Shown here: positions 52,863-61,263 of the stretch, piece by piece | Numbering within the stretch: the stretch's first letter is position 1 | Layout: the number at the start of each line of letters is the position of its first letter | From: Stenotrophomonas sp. 610A2 | Lineage (GTDB): Bacteria; Pseudomonadota; Gammaproteobacteria; Xanthomonadales; Xanthomonadaceae | Length of the DNA stretch: 64,000 nt | Direction of reading: 5' to 3' | Assembly (NCBI RefSeq): GCF_030549615.1 | Contig: NZ_CP130832.1 | Location: 4,538,001 to 4,602,000, forward strand | Made by a program: the position numbers and the translations under genes | The notes under the pieces: generated by a model | Told to the model about the DNA's origin: nothing | What the model saw: the letters and a program-made list of their open reading frames with translations, nothing else | The model's database searches: none

Positions 52863-55061
52863 ATGAGCTTCTACATTGTTGTAAAGATACTTCTTCTGGG
52901 CTTCGCCCTCGTCAGCTATCTCATCTATCAGTCAAGGCGTTCAAACAACCACGACGCCTTGATGGTGCTGCGCACGGCACCGGTGACACGCCAGCTGACG
53001 GAACAGGAAGCCGCCGCCCTTGAGCCACTGAAAGTTGCGGAGAAGCTGCTGTTCCTTTCCGAGGTCCGCATCCTGAAAGGGCCTTACCGCCAGCATGGGG
53101 TCAGCATCAATAGCGGCACCACCATGCACGACACCATCAATGATGTGACTGTCCTGCTGCCCTACGACGCCGCAGACTTCCTGGAGAGCGACAACGAAGC
53201 CGAGGTTGTCATCTCCGGCAACATCGCCATCGTCGTTACGCTGAATGGCTTCGACGTGGTTTCGGGACGGCAACGTGCCGCCAGTGGCCCGACAGTAACT
53301 ATGCCAACGGCAGTTTCCGCAGAATCCAAGTCTTCTTCTGACTTGACCAACAGCGACCCGACTCAAACTCCATCGCTCCCGGTACAGAAAAGCGTGGAAT
53401 GGCTGCGCCAGCGCACTGAAACCCCGGTCGAAGCACATCTACGCCTGCGGCAGCGCTGGAACAGGCCGCTGGCATTGGCCTGGCTTGCAGCCGTGATTCT
53501 GCTGTGGCTTGGAGCATGTCGACTGGGACATACCGCGCAGGTGATATTCATCATCTGCGGGCTGGTATGCGTGCTTGCAGGCGCTTTTCTGGTGCTGCGC
53601 CGCCCACGTACAGACACCCGCGTGCAGCGCAAGGTTGATCGCGCCAATGGCCCACTGTTTATTTTTTCGCAACGCACCGCCAACAATGCCGCCGTGGTCA
53701 ACAAGCACGCACTTCTCGGCGACAGTCTCAAGCTGCAACTGCCCGAGCATTGGCAGAACAGCGGTCGCATCACCTCAGGCGAGTCGGTTGAAATTGAAGT
53801 GGATCGTGGCGATGGCCGGGTTCTGGGTCTGGGTGATGGCTGGTCGCTGGAAGACGAGCAACGGCGCTTCCCCGAAGCCCGCTGGCGCACGCCGCTGCTA
53901 CTGACCTTGGTGGGGGCGCTTGGTTTGGTTCTGGCCCTGCTGGGTAGCGATGGACCGGTTTCGGAGCTGAAAGCCAGCGTAGCCGCAATCATGCCAGGCA
54001 CCGTACGTGAAGATACCAGCGCACAGTCTTTGCTACAGGACCCACCATCTACAGGCGACACGCTGCGCATCTCCGGCAGCGGCTATTGCGCGCCCGCGAT
54101 GCAGCGCGATGACTCTGGCGAAATGATTGCCAGCGCCGATTGCAAGCAGATCCGCTGGGGTGGCAGCCCCGTCAAGGTGGGCTCACTCAAGTTGGATCCA
54201 GCGCTCATGGCGCTGTATTCCGGTGATTACCTGCAGACACGCACGTCCAGTTCGCGCGCGATGCTCGCCGCCATGATGGCGGGGGCAAGCGGCTACCCCT
54301 TCGGTGCCTCTCCGTCCACCCTGGAAGTCAGCGGCCTGCATGATCTGGTTGCCCTGCTGGAGACCGTTTGCACAACCTCGTCCAACCAATGCGAAGCGCT
54401 CAAAGCCTCGCTTGCCAGCACTCTGCAACTGGAAGTCCACGATGAAAGCGGGAGCCGGCGGCTGACCGCCTGGCCTGAACTCGCGAGTGAATTGCGAAAG
54501 CTGGGCGATCTTCCGCGCAGTTTCAATTCCATCGAACTCAACCCGGGTGACGTAGATGCCGTCCGCAGGCTCACCCGTGATTTCGCCGCTGCAGACATCG
54601 CCCATGCGCTGGCCCAGCAAACCACGCGCATTCTGGATCAGGGCAAAGGCGGCGTGACCTTGGCATTGGATGAGCGCGCTGCTGCTCCTTCAGCGACAGA
54701 TGGCGGTGCCGATCGTGGCTACGGCAGCGATGACGAGTACAGCTCGAACGGTCTACTGGAACAATGGGCTCGCACCCAACAGCTGCTCGGCAGCGAGTCA
54801 CCGTTTGAAGTGAATGCCCGCGTCATCGGTACGACAAAGGACAATGGTGGCCTGCGCTTGCAGTTGTCGGCATTGGACGGCGACCCGGACAAAACGCCTT
54901 CCGCCATCGGCGGCACCCTGCTGTTGTTGCTCAGCTTGGCACTGGTCGGCAGCCAGCTACCACGACTGGTCATCGGCGTGCGTAATGCCAAGCGCCGGCG
55001 CGCGGCCTTGAACGAGGACCTGCGCAAGCGGCCTCCGCCGGGCCAGCCATTGCTGTTCTGA
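52863..55061 (+). CDS. IgaA/UmoB-family inner membrane protein
   Basis: A 732-residue membrane protein that resembles IgaA (YrfF, UmoB) of enterobacteria in length, topology and motifs. It has one N-terminal helix (SFYIVVKILLLGFALVSYLIY), two helices at about 200-245, another near 350, a long periplasmic part and a C-terminal helix (GGTLLLLLSLALVGSQL). GDTLRISGSGYC at about 398-409 matches the IgaA periplasmic GDTLRISGTGMC, and a FPEARWRTPLLL segment aligns with the cytosolic-to-membrane junction. IgaA restrains the Rcs envelope stress system. No rcs genes are in the window. AGGG lies 9 bases before the ATG at 52863. Family call is good, and function in this organism is open. Confidence 0.82.
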   Translation: MSFYIVVKILLLGFALVSYLIYQSRRSNNHDALMVLRTAPVTRQLTEQEAAALEPLKVAEKLLFLSEVRILKGPYRQHGVSINSGTTMHDTINDVTVLLPYDAADFLESDNEAEVVISGNIAIVVTLNGFDVVSGRQRAASGPTVTMPTAVSAESKSSSDLTNSDPTQTPSLPVQKSVEWLRQRTETPVEAHLRLRQRWNRPLALAWLAAVILLWLGACRLGHTAQVIFIICGLVCVLAGAFLVLRRPRTDTRVQRKVDRANGPLFIFSQRTANNAAVVNKHALLGDSLKLQLPEHWQNSGRITSGESVEIEVDRGDGRVLGLGDGWSLEDEQRRFPEARWRTPLLLTLVGALGLVLALLGSDGPVSELKASVAAIMPGTVREDTSAQSLLQDPPSTGDTLRISGSGYCAPAMQRDDSGEMIASADCKQIRWGGSPVKVGSLKLDPALMALYSGDYLQTRTSSSRAMLAAMMAGASGYPFGASPSTLEVSGLHDLVALLETVCTTSSNQCEALKASLASTLQLEVHDESGSRRLTAWPELASELRKLGDLPRSFNSIELNPGDVDAVRRLTRDFAAADIAHALAQQTTRILDQGKGGVTLALDERAAAPSATDGGADRGYGSDDEYSSNGLLEQWARTQQLLGSESPFEVNARVIGTTKDNGGLRLQLSALDGDPDKTPSAIGGTLLLLLSLALVGSQLPRLVIGVRNAKRRRAALNEDLRKRPPPGQPLLF

Positions 55062-55191
55062 GTGTTGGGGCAATGATCGTGACCTGAACTGGACTCCGCG
55101 ATCAAAGCACCCCATGCGCCGGATAGCCCGCCGTCTCAGCCCGTGAGACGGCGATGTGCTTCCATGGCGCTCTTTGATCGGCAGTCCGTGC

Positions 55192-57675
55192 ATGGCGTTT
55201 TCCCTCGCTCCCCGCACCGAAGCCAGCGAACGGGCGCTGGCAACCACCGATGGCCTGCCATCGCGTGACGGCTCGCTGCTCGGCCAGCGCCTGGCCCGCC
55301 GCTACAAGGACCGGGTCACCGGCAGCTTCACCATTCCCGGCCGCGAAGGCAGCTATGCGCCGATTCCGGATGATGTGCCCGAGGCGCTGAAAGCGGCATT
55401 GAAGGCGCGCGGCATCGAGCAGCTGTACTCGCATCAGGCCGAGGCCTGGGACGCCAGCCAGCGCGGCGAGCACGTCGCCATCGTCACTCCCACCGCCTCC
55501 GGCAAATCGCTGTGTTACACGCTGCCGGTGGTAAGCGCGGCGATGCAGGGCAATGCCAAGGCCTTGTACCTGTTCCCGACCAAGGCGCTCGCGCAGGACC
55601 AGGTGGCCGAGCTGCTGGAGCTCAACCGCGCCGGCGATCTTGGGGTCAAGGCCTTCACCTTCGACGGTGATACGCCCGGCGATGCGCGGCAGGCGATCCG
55701 CCTGCATGGCGACATCGTGGTCAGCAACCCGGACATGCTGCACCAGGCGATCCTGCCGCATCACACCAAGTGGGCGCAGTTCTTCGAGAACCTGCGCTAT
55801 GTGGTGATCGACGAGATCCACACCTATCGCGGCGTGTTCGGCAGCCATGTCACCAACGTGCTGCGGCGGCTCAAGCGCATCTGTGCGTTCTATGGCGTGC
55901 AACCGCAATTCATCCTGTGCTCGGCCACCATCGGCAACCCGCATGCGCATGCCGAGGCGCTGGTTGAAGAGAAGGTGCATGCGATCACCGAGTCCGGCGC
56001 ACCGACCGGGCCCAAGCACGTGCTGCTGTGGAACCCACCGGTGATCAACCCGGATCTTGGCCTGCGCGCCTCGGCGCGCTCACAGGCCAACCGCATCGCC
56101 CGCATCGCGATCAAGAGTGGCCTGAAGACCCTGGTGTTTGCACAGACGCGCTTGATGGTGGAAGTGCTGACCAAGTACCTGAAGGACATCTTCGACAACG
56201 ACCCGCGCAAGCCGGCCCGCATTCGCGCCTATCGTGGCGGCTATCTGCCGACCGAACGCCGCGAGGTGGAACGGGCGATGCGCGCCGGCAACATCGACGG
56301 CATCGTCAGCACCTCGGCGCTGGAGCTGGGCGTGGATATCGGCGCGCTCGACGTGGTCATCCTCAACGGCTACCCCGGCAGCGTTGCGGCGACGTGGCAG
56401 CGCTTCGGCCGTGCCGGTCGTCGTCAGCAGGCCGCGCTCGGCGTGATGGTCGCCAGCAGCCAGCCGCTGGACCAGTACGTGGTGCGGCATCCGGATTTCT
56501 TTGCCAACGCGACGCCGGAACACGCACGCATTTCACCGGACCAGCCGCTGATCCTGTTCGACCACATCCGCTGCGCAGCGTTCGAGCTGCCGTTCCTGGC
56601 CGCTGAGCCGTTCGGGCCGATCGATCCGCTGGTATTCCTGCAGGCGCTGGCCGAAACCGAAGTGGTGCATCAGGAAGGCGACCGCTGGGAGTGGATCGCC
56701 GACAGCTATCCCGCCAATGCAGTGAGCCTGCGCGCGGTTGCCGATGGCAACTTCGTGGTGGTGGACCGCAGCGATGGCAAGCAGCAGATCATCGCCGAGG
56801 TAGATTACTCCGCCGCTGCGCTGACGCTGTACGAAGGCGCCATCCACATGGTGCAGAGCACGCCGTACCAGGTGGAGCGGCTGGACTGGGACGGCCGCAA
56901 GGCCTACGTCACCCGTACCCATGTCGACTACTACACCGACAGCATCGACTACACCAAGCTCAAAGTGCTGGACCGCTTTGATGGCAACGGCGCCGGCCGT
57001 GGTGATTCGCATCACGGCGAAGTGCACGTGGTGCGACGCGTGGCCGGCTACAAGAAGATCCGCTACTACACCCACGAGAACATCGGCTACGGCCCGGTCA
57101 ACCTGCCCGATCAGGAACTGCACACCACCTCGGTCTGGTGGCAGCTTCCGCAGGCCACGCTGCTGCGCAGCTTCGCGCAGAAGCAGGATGCGCTGGATGG
57201 TTTCCTCGGTGCCGCCTATGCACTGCACATCGTTGCCACCGTCGCGGTGATGGCCGACGCCCGCGATCTGCAGAAAACGGTTGGCAATGGCGATGGTGCC
57301 TGGTTTGCAATTGCCGACCAGACCGGCCGCGGCCAGCTGCGCGGCAATGAAGCCGGTGAAGCCACGGTGGAACTGATGCAGAGCTTCTTGCCCACGGTAT
57401 ACCTGTACGACAACTTCCCCGGCGGCGTGGGCCTGAGCGAACCGCTATGGCAGCGCCAGGGCGAGCTGGTGCAACGCGCGTTGGAGCTGGTGGAGCGTTG
57501 TGATTGCAATGCGGGCTGCCCGGCTTGTGTTGGTCCGGTGCTGGCTGCGCAGGAAGATGACAAGGGACCAACACCGCGTTCATTGGCATTGACCGTGTTG
57601 TCGCTGCTGTCTGCCGAGCGATGCGATCAGGTGCCGACCATCGTCATGGACGAGGCCGTCGACCTGCTGCCATGA
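55192..57675 (+). CDS. mrfA: DEAD/DEAH-box helicase with DUF1998 (MrfA-like)
   Basis: An 827-residue superfamily 2 helicase. Motif I TPTASGKS is at about 101-108, motif II DEIH in VVIDEIHTYRG at about 206-209, SATIG (motif III) at about 243, and the motif VI region QRFGRAGRRQQ at about 403-413. The C-terminal DUF1998 region carries a cysteine cluster (CDCNAGCPACVGP, about 770-782) that probably binds metal. This layout is that of Bacillus YprA/MrfA, which works with the nuclease MrfB in repair of mitomycin-type DNA damage. The next gene is an MrfB-like nuclease whose ATG overlaps this stop, so the pair is translationally coupled. The ATG at 55192 (MAFSLAP) was chosen. Confidence 0.88.
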   Translation: MAFSLAPRTEASERALATTDGLPSRDGSLLGQRLARRYKDRVTGSFTIPGREGSYAPIPDDVPEALKAALKARGIEQLYSHQAEAWDASQRGEHVAIVTPTASGKSLCYTLPVVSAAMQGNAKALYLFPTKALAQDQVAELLELNRAGDLGVKAFTFDGDTPGDARQAIRLHGDIVVSNPDMLHQAILPHHTKWAQFFENLRYVVIDEIHTYRGVFGSHVTNVLRRLKRICAFYGVQPQFILCSATIGNPHAHAEALVEEKVHAITESGAPTGPKHVLLWNPPVINPDLGLRASARSQANRIARIAIKSGLKTLVFAQTRLMVEVLTKYLKDIFDNDPRKPARIRAYRGGYLPTERREVERAMRAGNIDGIVSTSALELGVDIGALDVVILNGYPGSVAATWQRFGRAGRRQQAALGVMVASSQPLDQYVVRHPDFFANATPEHARISPDQPLILFDHIRCAAFELPFLAAEPFGPIDPLVFLQALAETEVVHQEGDRWEWIADSYPANAVSLRAVADGNFVVVDRSDGKQQIIAEVDYSAAALTLYEGAIHMVQSTPYQVERLDWDGRKAYVTRTHVDYYTDSIDYTKLKVLDRFDGNGAGRGDSHHGEVHVVRRVAGYKKIRYYTHENIGYGPVNLPDQELHTTSVWWQLPQATLLRSFAQKQDALDGFLGAAYALHIVATVAVMADARDLQKTVGNGDGAWFAIADQTGRGQLRGNEAGEATVELMQSFLPTVYLYDNFPGGVGLSEPLWQRQGELVQRALELVERCDCNAGCPACVGPVLAAQEDDKGPTPRSLALTVLSLLSAERCDQVPTIVMDEAVDLLP

Positions 57676-58763
57676 GCATCAGCCTGGACAAACTGAAAGC
57701 CCTGCGCAAACAGGCGGGGCTGGCGACGGCAGCACCTGCGGAATCAGCGGGGCACCCAGTTGTTGTAGGAGCGGCGTCAGCCGCGAAGCCACCAATGGTG
57801 GACGCTGCAGCATTGCCTGTTGCTCCGGATGCAACTGGCTCTTCGTCGGCTTCGGAGGCGATACCGGCTTCGCGGCTGACGCCGCTCCTACAACAACAGC
57901 CGAAGCAGGAATCCTCGGTATTCGGCTGGGTCGATCAGATCAAGCACAAACCCGCGGTACCGCAGGACGGCGCTGCATTGCGGCGCTTGTTGGCAACACG
58001 CAACCGCGCCATCGCTCCTGCACAACCAATCGAACGTGGCCCGGTTGATCGCGATCTGCCCGGCACCGAAATCGCACCCGGACTGCATCTGATCGAAGCC
58101 TTCATCCCGCAGGCGATTCCAACGCAACCGCTGTCGTTGGCTTTCAGCAAGCGTCCCGAAGAATCAGTCGCGCCACAGGACCTGCTGTTCTTCGATACCG
58201 AGACCACCGGCCTTGCCGGCGGCACCGGCACCCGCGCCTTCATGATCGGCGCCGCCGACTGGCATCACGATGCAGCGCGCGGCGACGGCCTGCGCGTGCG
58301 CCAGCTGATGATGTCGACGATGGGTGCGGAGAGCGCGATGCTGGAGTTGTTCGCGAGCTGGCTGTCACCGACCACGGTGCTGTCCAGCTACAACGGCCGC
58401 TGTTACGACGCGCCGTTGTTGAAGACGCGTTACCGGCTGGCACGGCGTGGTGATCCGATTTCCGCATTGGACCATGTGGATCTTTTGTTCCCGACCCGCC
58501 GTCGCTATCGCGGTACCTGGGAGAACTGCCGGCTGGCGACCATCGAGCGGCAGTTGCTGCTCATCGCACGCGAGGATGACTTGCCGGGTTCGGAAGCGCC
58601 TGCGGCGTGGTTGAGTTATCTGCGTGGCGGCAGCGCGCGCAACCTGCGCCGCGTTGGTGAGCACAACCATCAGGACGTGGTGACCTTGGCGCTGTTGTTC
58701 CTGCGCCTGGTGCAGGCGGAAGCTGATGAGCGGGCGGAGTTGGCACTGGAGGCGGAGCGCTGA
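57672..58763 (+). CDS. mrfB: RNase H-like exonuclease (MrfB-like), with an in-frame palindromic repeat
   Basis: A 363-residue nuclease of the YprB/MrfB family. LLFFDTETTGLAGGTGT (about 172-188) has the DxE motif of DEDD exonucleases, VLSSYNGRCYDAPLLKTRYRL supplies a further Asp, and GEHNHQDVVTLALL near 335 provides the final acidic residue. The TPR region of Bacillus MrfB is missing. The ATG overlaps the helicase stop. Residues about 30-75 are encoded by a palindromic element (57759-57897) of the family that is intergenic elsewhere in this window. The reading frame passes through it, giving a low-complexity VVVGAASAAKPP...[13 protein letters not shown] insert between the N-terminus and the nuclease domain. 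Confidence 0.85.
   Translation: MSISLDKLKALRKQAGLATAAPAESAGHPVVVGAASAAKPPMVDAAALPVAPDATGSSSASEAIPASRLTPLLQQQPKQESSVFGWVDQIKHKPAVPQDGAALRRLLATRNRAIAPAQPIERGPVDRDLPGTEIAPGLHLIEAFIPQAIPTQPLSLAFSKRPEESVAPQDLLFFDTETTGLAGGTGTRAFMIGAADWHHDAARGDGLRVRQLMMSTMGAESAMLELFASWLSPTTVLSSYNGRCYDAPLLKTRYRLARRGDPISALDHVDLLFPTRRRYRGTWENCRLATIERQLLLIAREDDLPGSEAPAAWLSYLRGGSARNLRRVGEHNHQDVVTLALLFLRLVQAEADERAELALEAER
57759..57897. repeat. Palindromic element inside the mrfB coding sequence
   Basis: A perfect 32-base inverted repeat (57759-57790 with 57866-57897) built on TAGGAGCGGCGTCAGCCGCG. It is the same family as the intergenic elements at 40555-40690 and 51275-51374. It is translated in frame as about 46 residues. 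Confidence 0.9.
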
Positions 58764-58801
58764 GTTTCGGTTGCTCGTCAGTCGTTGCTTGAAGCGCTTA
58801 C

Positions 58802-58898
58802 CTCTCCCCAGCCCTCCCCTTGGCTGCGCCAAAGGGAGGGAGCGGAGCTTGCCCCCTCCCTTTCGCCGGAGGCGAAGGGGAGGGTTGGGGAGGGGTGC
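58802..58898. repeat. Palindromic intergenic repeat (CCCTCCCCTTGGC type)
   Basis: Nested hairpins with CTCCCTTTGGC-like arms, bounded by CTCCCCAGCCCTCCCC on the left and its near complement GGGGAGGGTTGGGGAGGGG on the right. They separate the convergent mrfB and M56 genes. Confidence 0.7.
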
Positions 58899-58946
58899 TT
58901 TTGCTGTAGCTCTAAAAGCCAAGCACCAGCAAACCCTCCCGGAACA

Positions 58947-60776
58947 TCAACCACCAAGCGGCCGCGCAATCCCACTGCTGATCGCTTCACGGATCATCTG
59001 ATCCGCATCACGGTTGGCCTTGGCGCTGGCCGCTGCCTGCTGCCTGCCCAGCTCGGCCTGCTGCTTGCCCAATGCTGCCTGCTGTGCGGCCAGGCTTTCC
59101 ATCTCCGCACGCATCGCCGGGTTGTCCATTTCCTCGCGCGCTTCATCGATCTTGCGACGCGCTTCAGCGGCCGCACCGCGGCGCGCATCGGCGCTCCCGT
59201 CTGAGGTCAGCGCCAGCTGCGCCTGTTGGCTCGCCAACGCGCCGATCCGCGCACCAATCTCGCCCATGCGCTCACCGATCTCGCCCTGGCGCTCGCCCAG
59301 CCTGCCTTGGCGATCGCCGAGCTTGCCCTGTGCTTCACCCAGACGCACGGTTTCTGCGTGCAGTTGTTCAAAGCGCGACAGCGTGGCGGCGTCGCGAACT
59401 ACATAGCGCTTGCCATCGCGGCGCAGCAGCAGCACGCCGCTGCCATCGTCCAACTGCTTGGCTTCGCGCAGATCCGCAACGGAACCATTCATGACGCTGT
59501 GGTCGCCCTTGATCAGCACATAGCTGTTGGCGTTCTGGTTGCTGGAGAGGTGAATCGTTCCCTGTGTGCGCAACGGAGCCGCGGGGGCTGCCGGTGCCGC
59601 AGGCGGTGCAGGTGGCACGGCCAGTGCCGGTGGCGCGGGCGGCGCAGGAGGTGCGGCCGGCACAGCGGCACCCGCCGCAACCAGATGCAGTTTTGCATGG
59701 GCAGCAGGTGCTGCCGGTGCAACGGGAGCGACCGGGACGACGGGCGCTGCCACAGGTGCGGGTGGTGCCGGCGGCGCAGGCGGTACCGGCATCGCCACCA
59801 GCCGCAGCGGTGCCACGCCAACCAGGGCGACGGCAGCGATGATCAAGGCCGCACCGACGCGCGGGAAAGATGAAGTGTCCTGCAACATGAGCAATCTCCG
59901 CTTGAGGCTTAGGAAGGTCGGCGACGCGCTGGCCAAACCAGCGCCGGGCCGGGGGGCGACGCCCAACTGCAGCAGCAGGCGTCCATAGTGTTGGCGGCAG
60001 TGCCGGTCACCGGCGACCACGGCTGCATCCACCGCTGCTTCGCGGGCGATGCCGTATTCGCGGGCGGCCAGGTGCACCACCGGGTGGAAGAAGAACAGGT
60101 GCTGGGCAAGTGCAGGCACCAGTCCCAGCCACAGGTCATGGCGTTGCAGATGCACCAGTTCATGGGTCAATGCCATGTCCAGCTGGTCATCGCCCATGCG
60201 CTGCAGGCCACGCGCCGGCAACAGCAGCACCGGACGCCATGGGCCGATCAGCTGCGGCGAGTCGATCGCGGTGCTGAGCATCAGTCGCGGTGCGCGGCGC
60301 AGGCCATGCGCATCAGCGGCCAGCGCAAGCGCGGCGTTGAGCTTGTGATCGTGGCAGGGCTGCGCGGCACGCAGCAGGGCACGACTGGCGCGGTACGCCA
60401 GCGCGGTGCGCAAGGCCATCACCAGCACGCCGGCGGCCCACATTGCCATCAACACCAGGCTCCATGACCAGCCGCTGTCCACCGGCAAGGGCTGCATCAC
60501 GATGACTGGCGCGATGGTGGTCGGCGCAGCTTCTGCAGCAGCCTGCACAACCAACGGTGCTGCCTCCACTGCAGGCAGCAGCGGCAGCTCCAGCGGTGAC
60601 GCCCAGAACAGGCCAACCACGGCCTGCACGGCCACCAGCCACCACAGCGCACACTGGGTGCTGGCCGGCAGGCGCCGAACGTAGCGGCACAGCAGCCACA
60701 CCAGACCAGCCAACAGCGCGGTCTGCACGCTGGTTGCCAACAGGCGGCTGCCCAACAACTCAAGCGTCATCGACAT
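58947..60776 (-). CDS. M56-family (BlaR1-like) membrane metallopeptidase with heptad tail
   Basis: A 609-residue membrane protein. Four transmembrane helices flank an M56 zinc peptidase domain with HELVH in MALTHELVHLQRHD (about residue 205). A second conserved segment, HPVVHLAAREYGIAREAAVDAAVV, supplies the Glu ligand. After residue 310 an Ala/Pro-rich linker leads to a short beta region, then a tail of repeated LGxRQGxL/IGERMGEI units (about 477-519) and a helical, Gln/Ala-rich end. No penicillin-binding sensor domain is present, so the signal is not obviously a beta-lactam. The ATG is 3 bases after the stop of the BlaI-like gene. BlaR1-type proteins cleave the paired repressor, or trigger its cleavage, on sensing a signal. 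Confidence 0.86.
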   Translation of the reverse strand: MSMTLELLGSRLLATSVQTALLAGLVWLLCRYVRRLPASTQCALWWLVAVQAVVGLFWASPLELPLLPAVEAAPLVVQAAAEAAPTTIAPVIVMQPLPVDSGWSWSLVLMAMWAAGVLVMALRTALAYRASRALLRAAQPCHDHKLNAALALAADAHGLRRAPRLMLSTAIDSPQLIGPWRPVLLLPARGLQRMGDDQLDMALTHELVHLQRHDLWLGLVPALAQHLFFFHPVVHLAAREYGIAREAAVDAAVVAGDRHCRQHYGRLLLQLGVAPRPGAGLASASPTFLSLKRRLLMLQDTSSFPRVGAALIIAAVALVGVAPLRLVAMPVPPAPPAPPAPVAAPVVPVAPVAPAAPAAHAKLHLVAAGAAVPAAPPAPPAPPALAVPPAPPAAPAAPAAPLRTQGTIHLSSNQNANSYVLIKGDHSVMNGSVADLREAKQLDDGSGVLLLRRDGKRYVVRDAATLSRFEQLHAETVRLGEAQGKLGDRQGRLGERQGEIGERMGEIGARIGALASQQAQLALTSDGSADARRGAAAEARRKIDEAREEMDNPAMRAEMESLAAQQAALGKQQAELGRQQAAASAKANRDADQMIREAISSGIARPLGG

Positions 60777-60779
60777 GGC

Positions 60780-61166
60780 TCAATCCTCCCGGCGCTGCGA
60801 CTGCAGCTTGCTGACCAGCGCTTCCAGTTCGGCCAGTTCGTTGTCGCTGACCTCGGCCTTCTCCGACATCCACGCCACGAACGGCGAGATCGATCCCTGC
60901 AGGGTCTTCTCGACGAAGCTGCCAACCGCGCCGTTGACCACTTCCTGCTGCTCGGCGGTGGAGCGGTAGCGATACACGCCCTCGTCCTGCTCGCGCTGCA
61001 GATAGCCCTTGGTGCGCAGGCGCTCCATCATCGTCAGCACGGTGGACCGGGCCAGCCCGCGGGCCTCACCGAAGCGCGCGGCAACCTCGCCGACGCTGGT
61101 GGGTTCGTTCTCTCCGATGTACTGCAACAGGGCCAGTTCCTGGTCCCCGATGGTCTTGCGGCGCAT
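60780..61166 (-). CDS. BlaI/MecI/CopY-family repressor
   Basis: A 128-residue winged-helix repressor (MRRKTIGDQELALLQYIGENEPTSVGEVAARF, then RSTVLTMMERLRTKGYLQREQDEGVYRY) with a C-terminal dimerisation helix pair. I chose the ATG at 61166, with GGAG upstream. A longer start at 61247 would run through the operators. The M56 gene follows 3 bases after its stop. Two operator-like palindromes lie just upstream, so the pair is autoregulated. The target beyond itself is not in the window. Confidence 0.92.
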   Translation of the reverse strand: MRRKTIGDQELALLQYIGENEPTSVGEVAARFGEARGLARSTVLTMMERLRTKGYLQREQDEGVYRYRSTAEQQEVVNGAVGSFVEKTLQGSISPFVAWMSEKAEVSDNELAELEALVSKLQSQRRED

Positions 61167-61181
61167 GGCCGTCTCCGTGAC

Positions 61182-61218
61182 TACATTTGTCGTCACGGTA
61201 GATCTGCCTACATTTGTA
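61182..61218. promoter_or_regulatory. Two BlaI-type operator palindromes
   Basis: TACATTTGTA at 61209-61218 is a perfect palindrome-like TACA(N2)TGTA site, and TACATTTGT at 61182-61190 is a near copy 27 bases away. TACA/TGTA dyads are the known binding sites of BlaI, MecI and CopY family repressors. They lie 16-52 bases upstream of the blaI-like ATG. Confidence 0.8.
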
Positions 61219-61263
61219 GTCAATAGCCCGGATGGCACCCTGCACACTGCAAGGCTGAATGAT

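Noticed and set aside
58947-61166. A beta-lactam resistance (BlaR1-BlaI) locus
   Set aside because: No penicillin-binding sensor domain or beta-lactamase gene is present, so only the regulatory families can be named.
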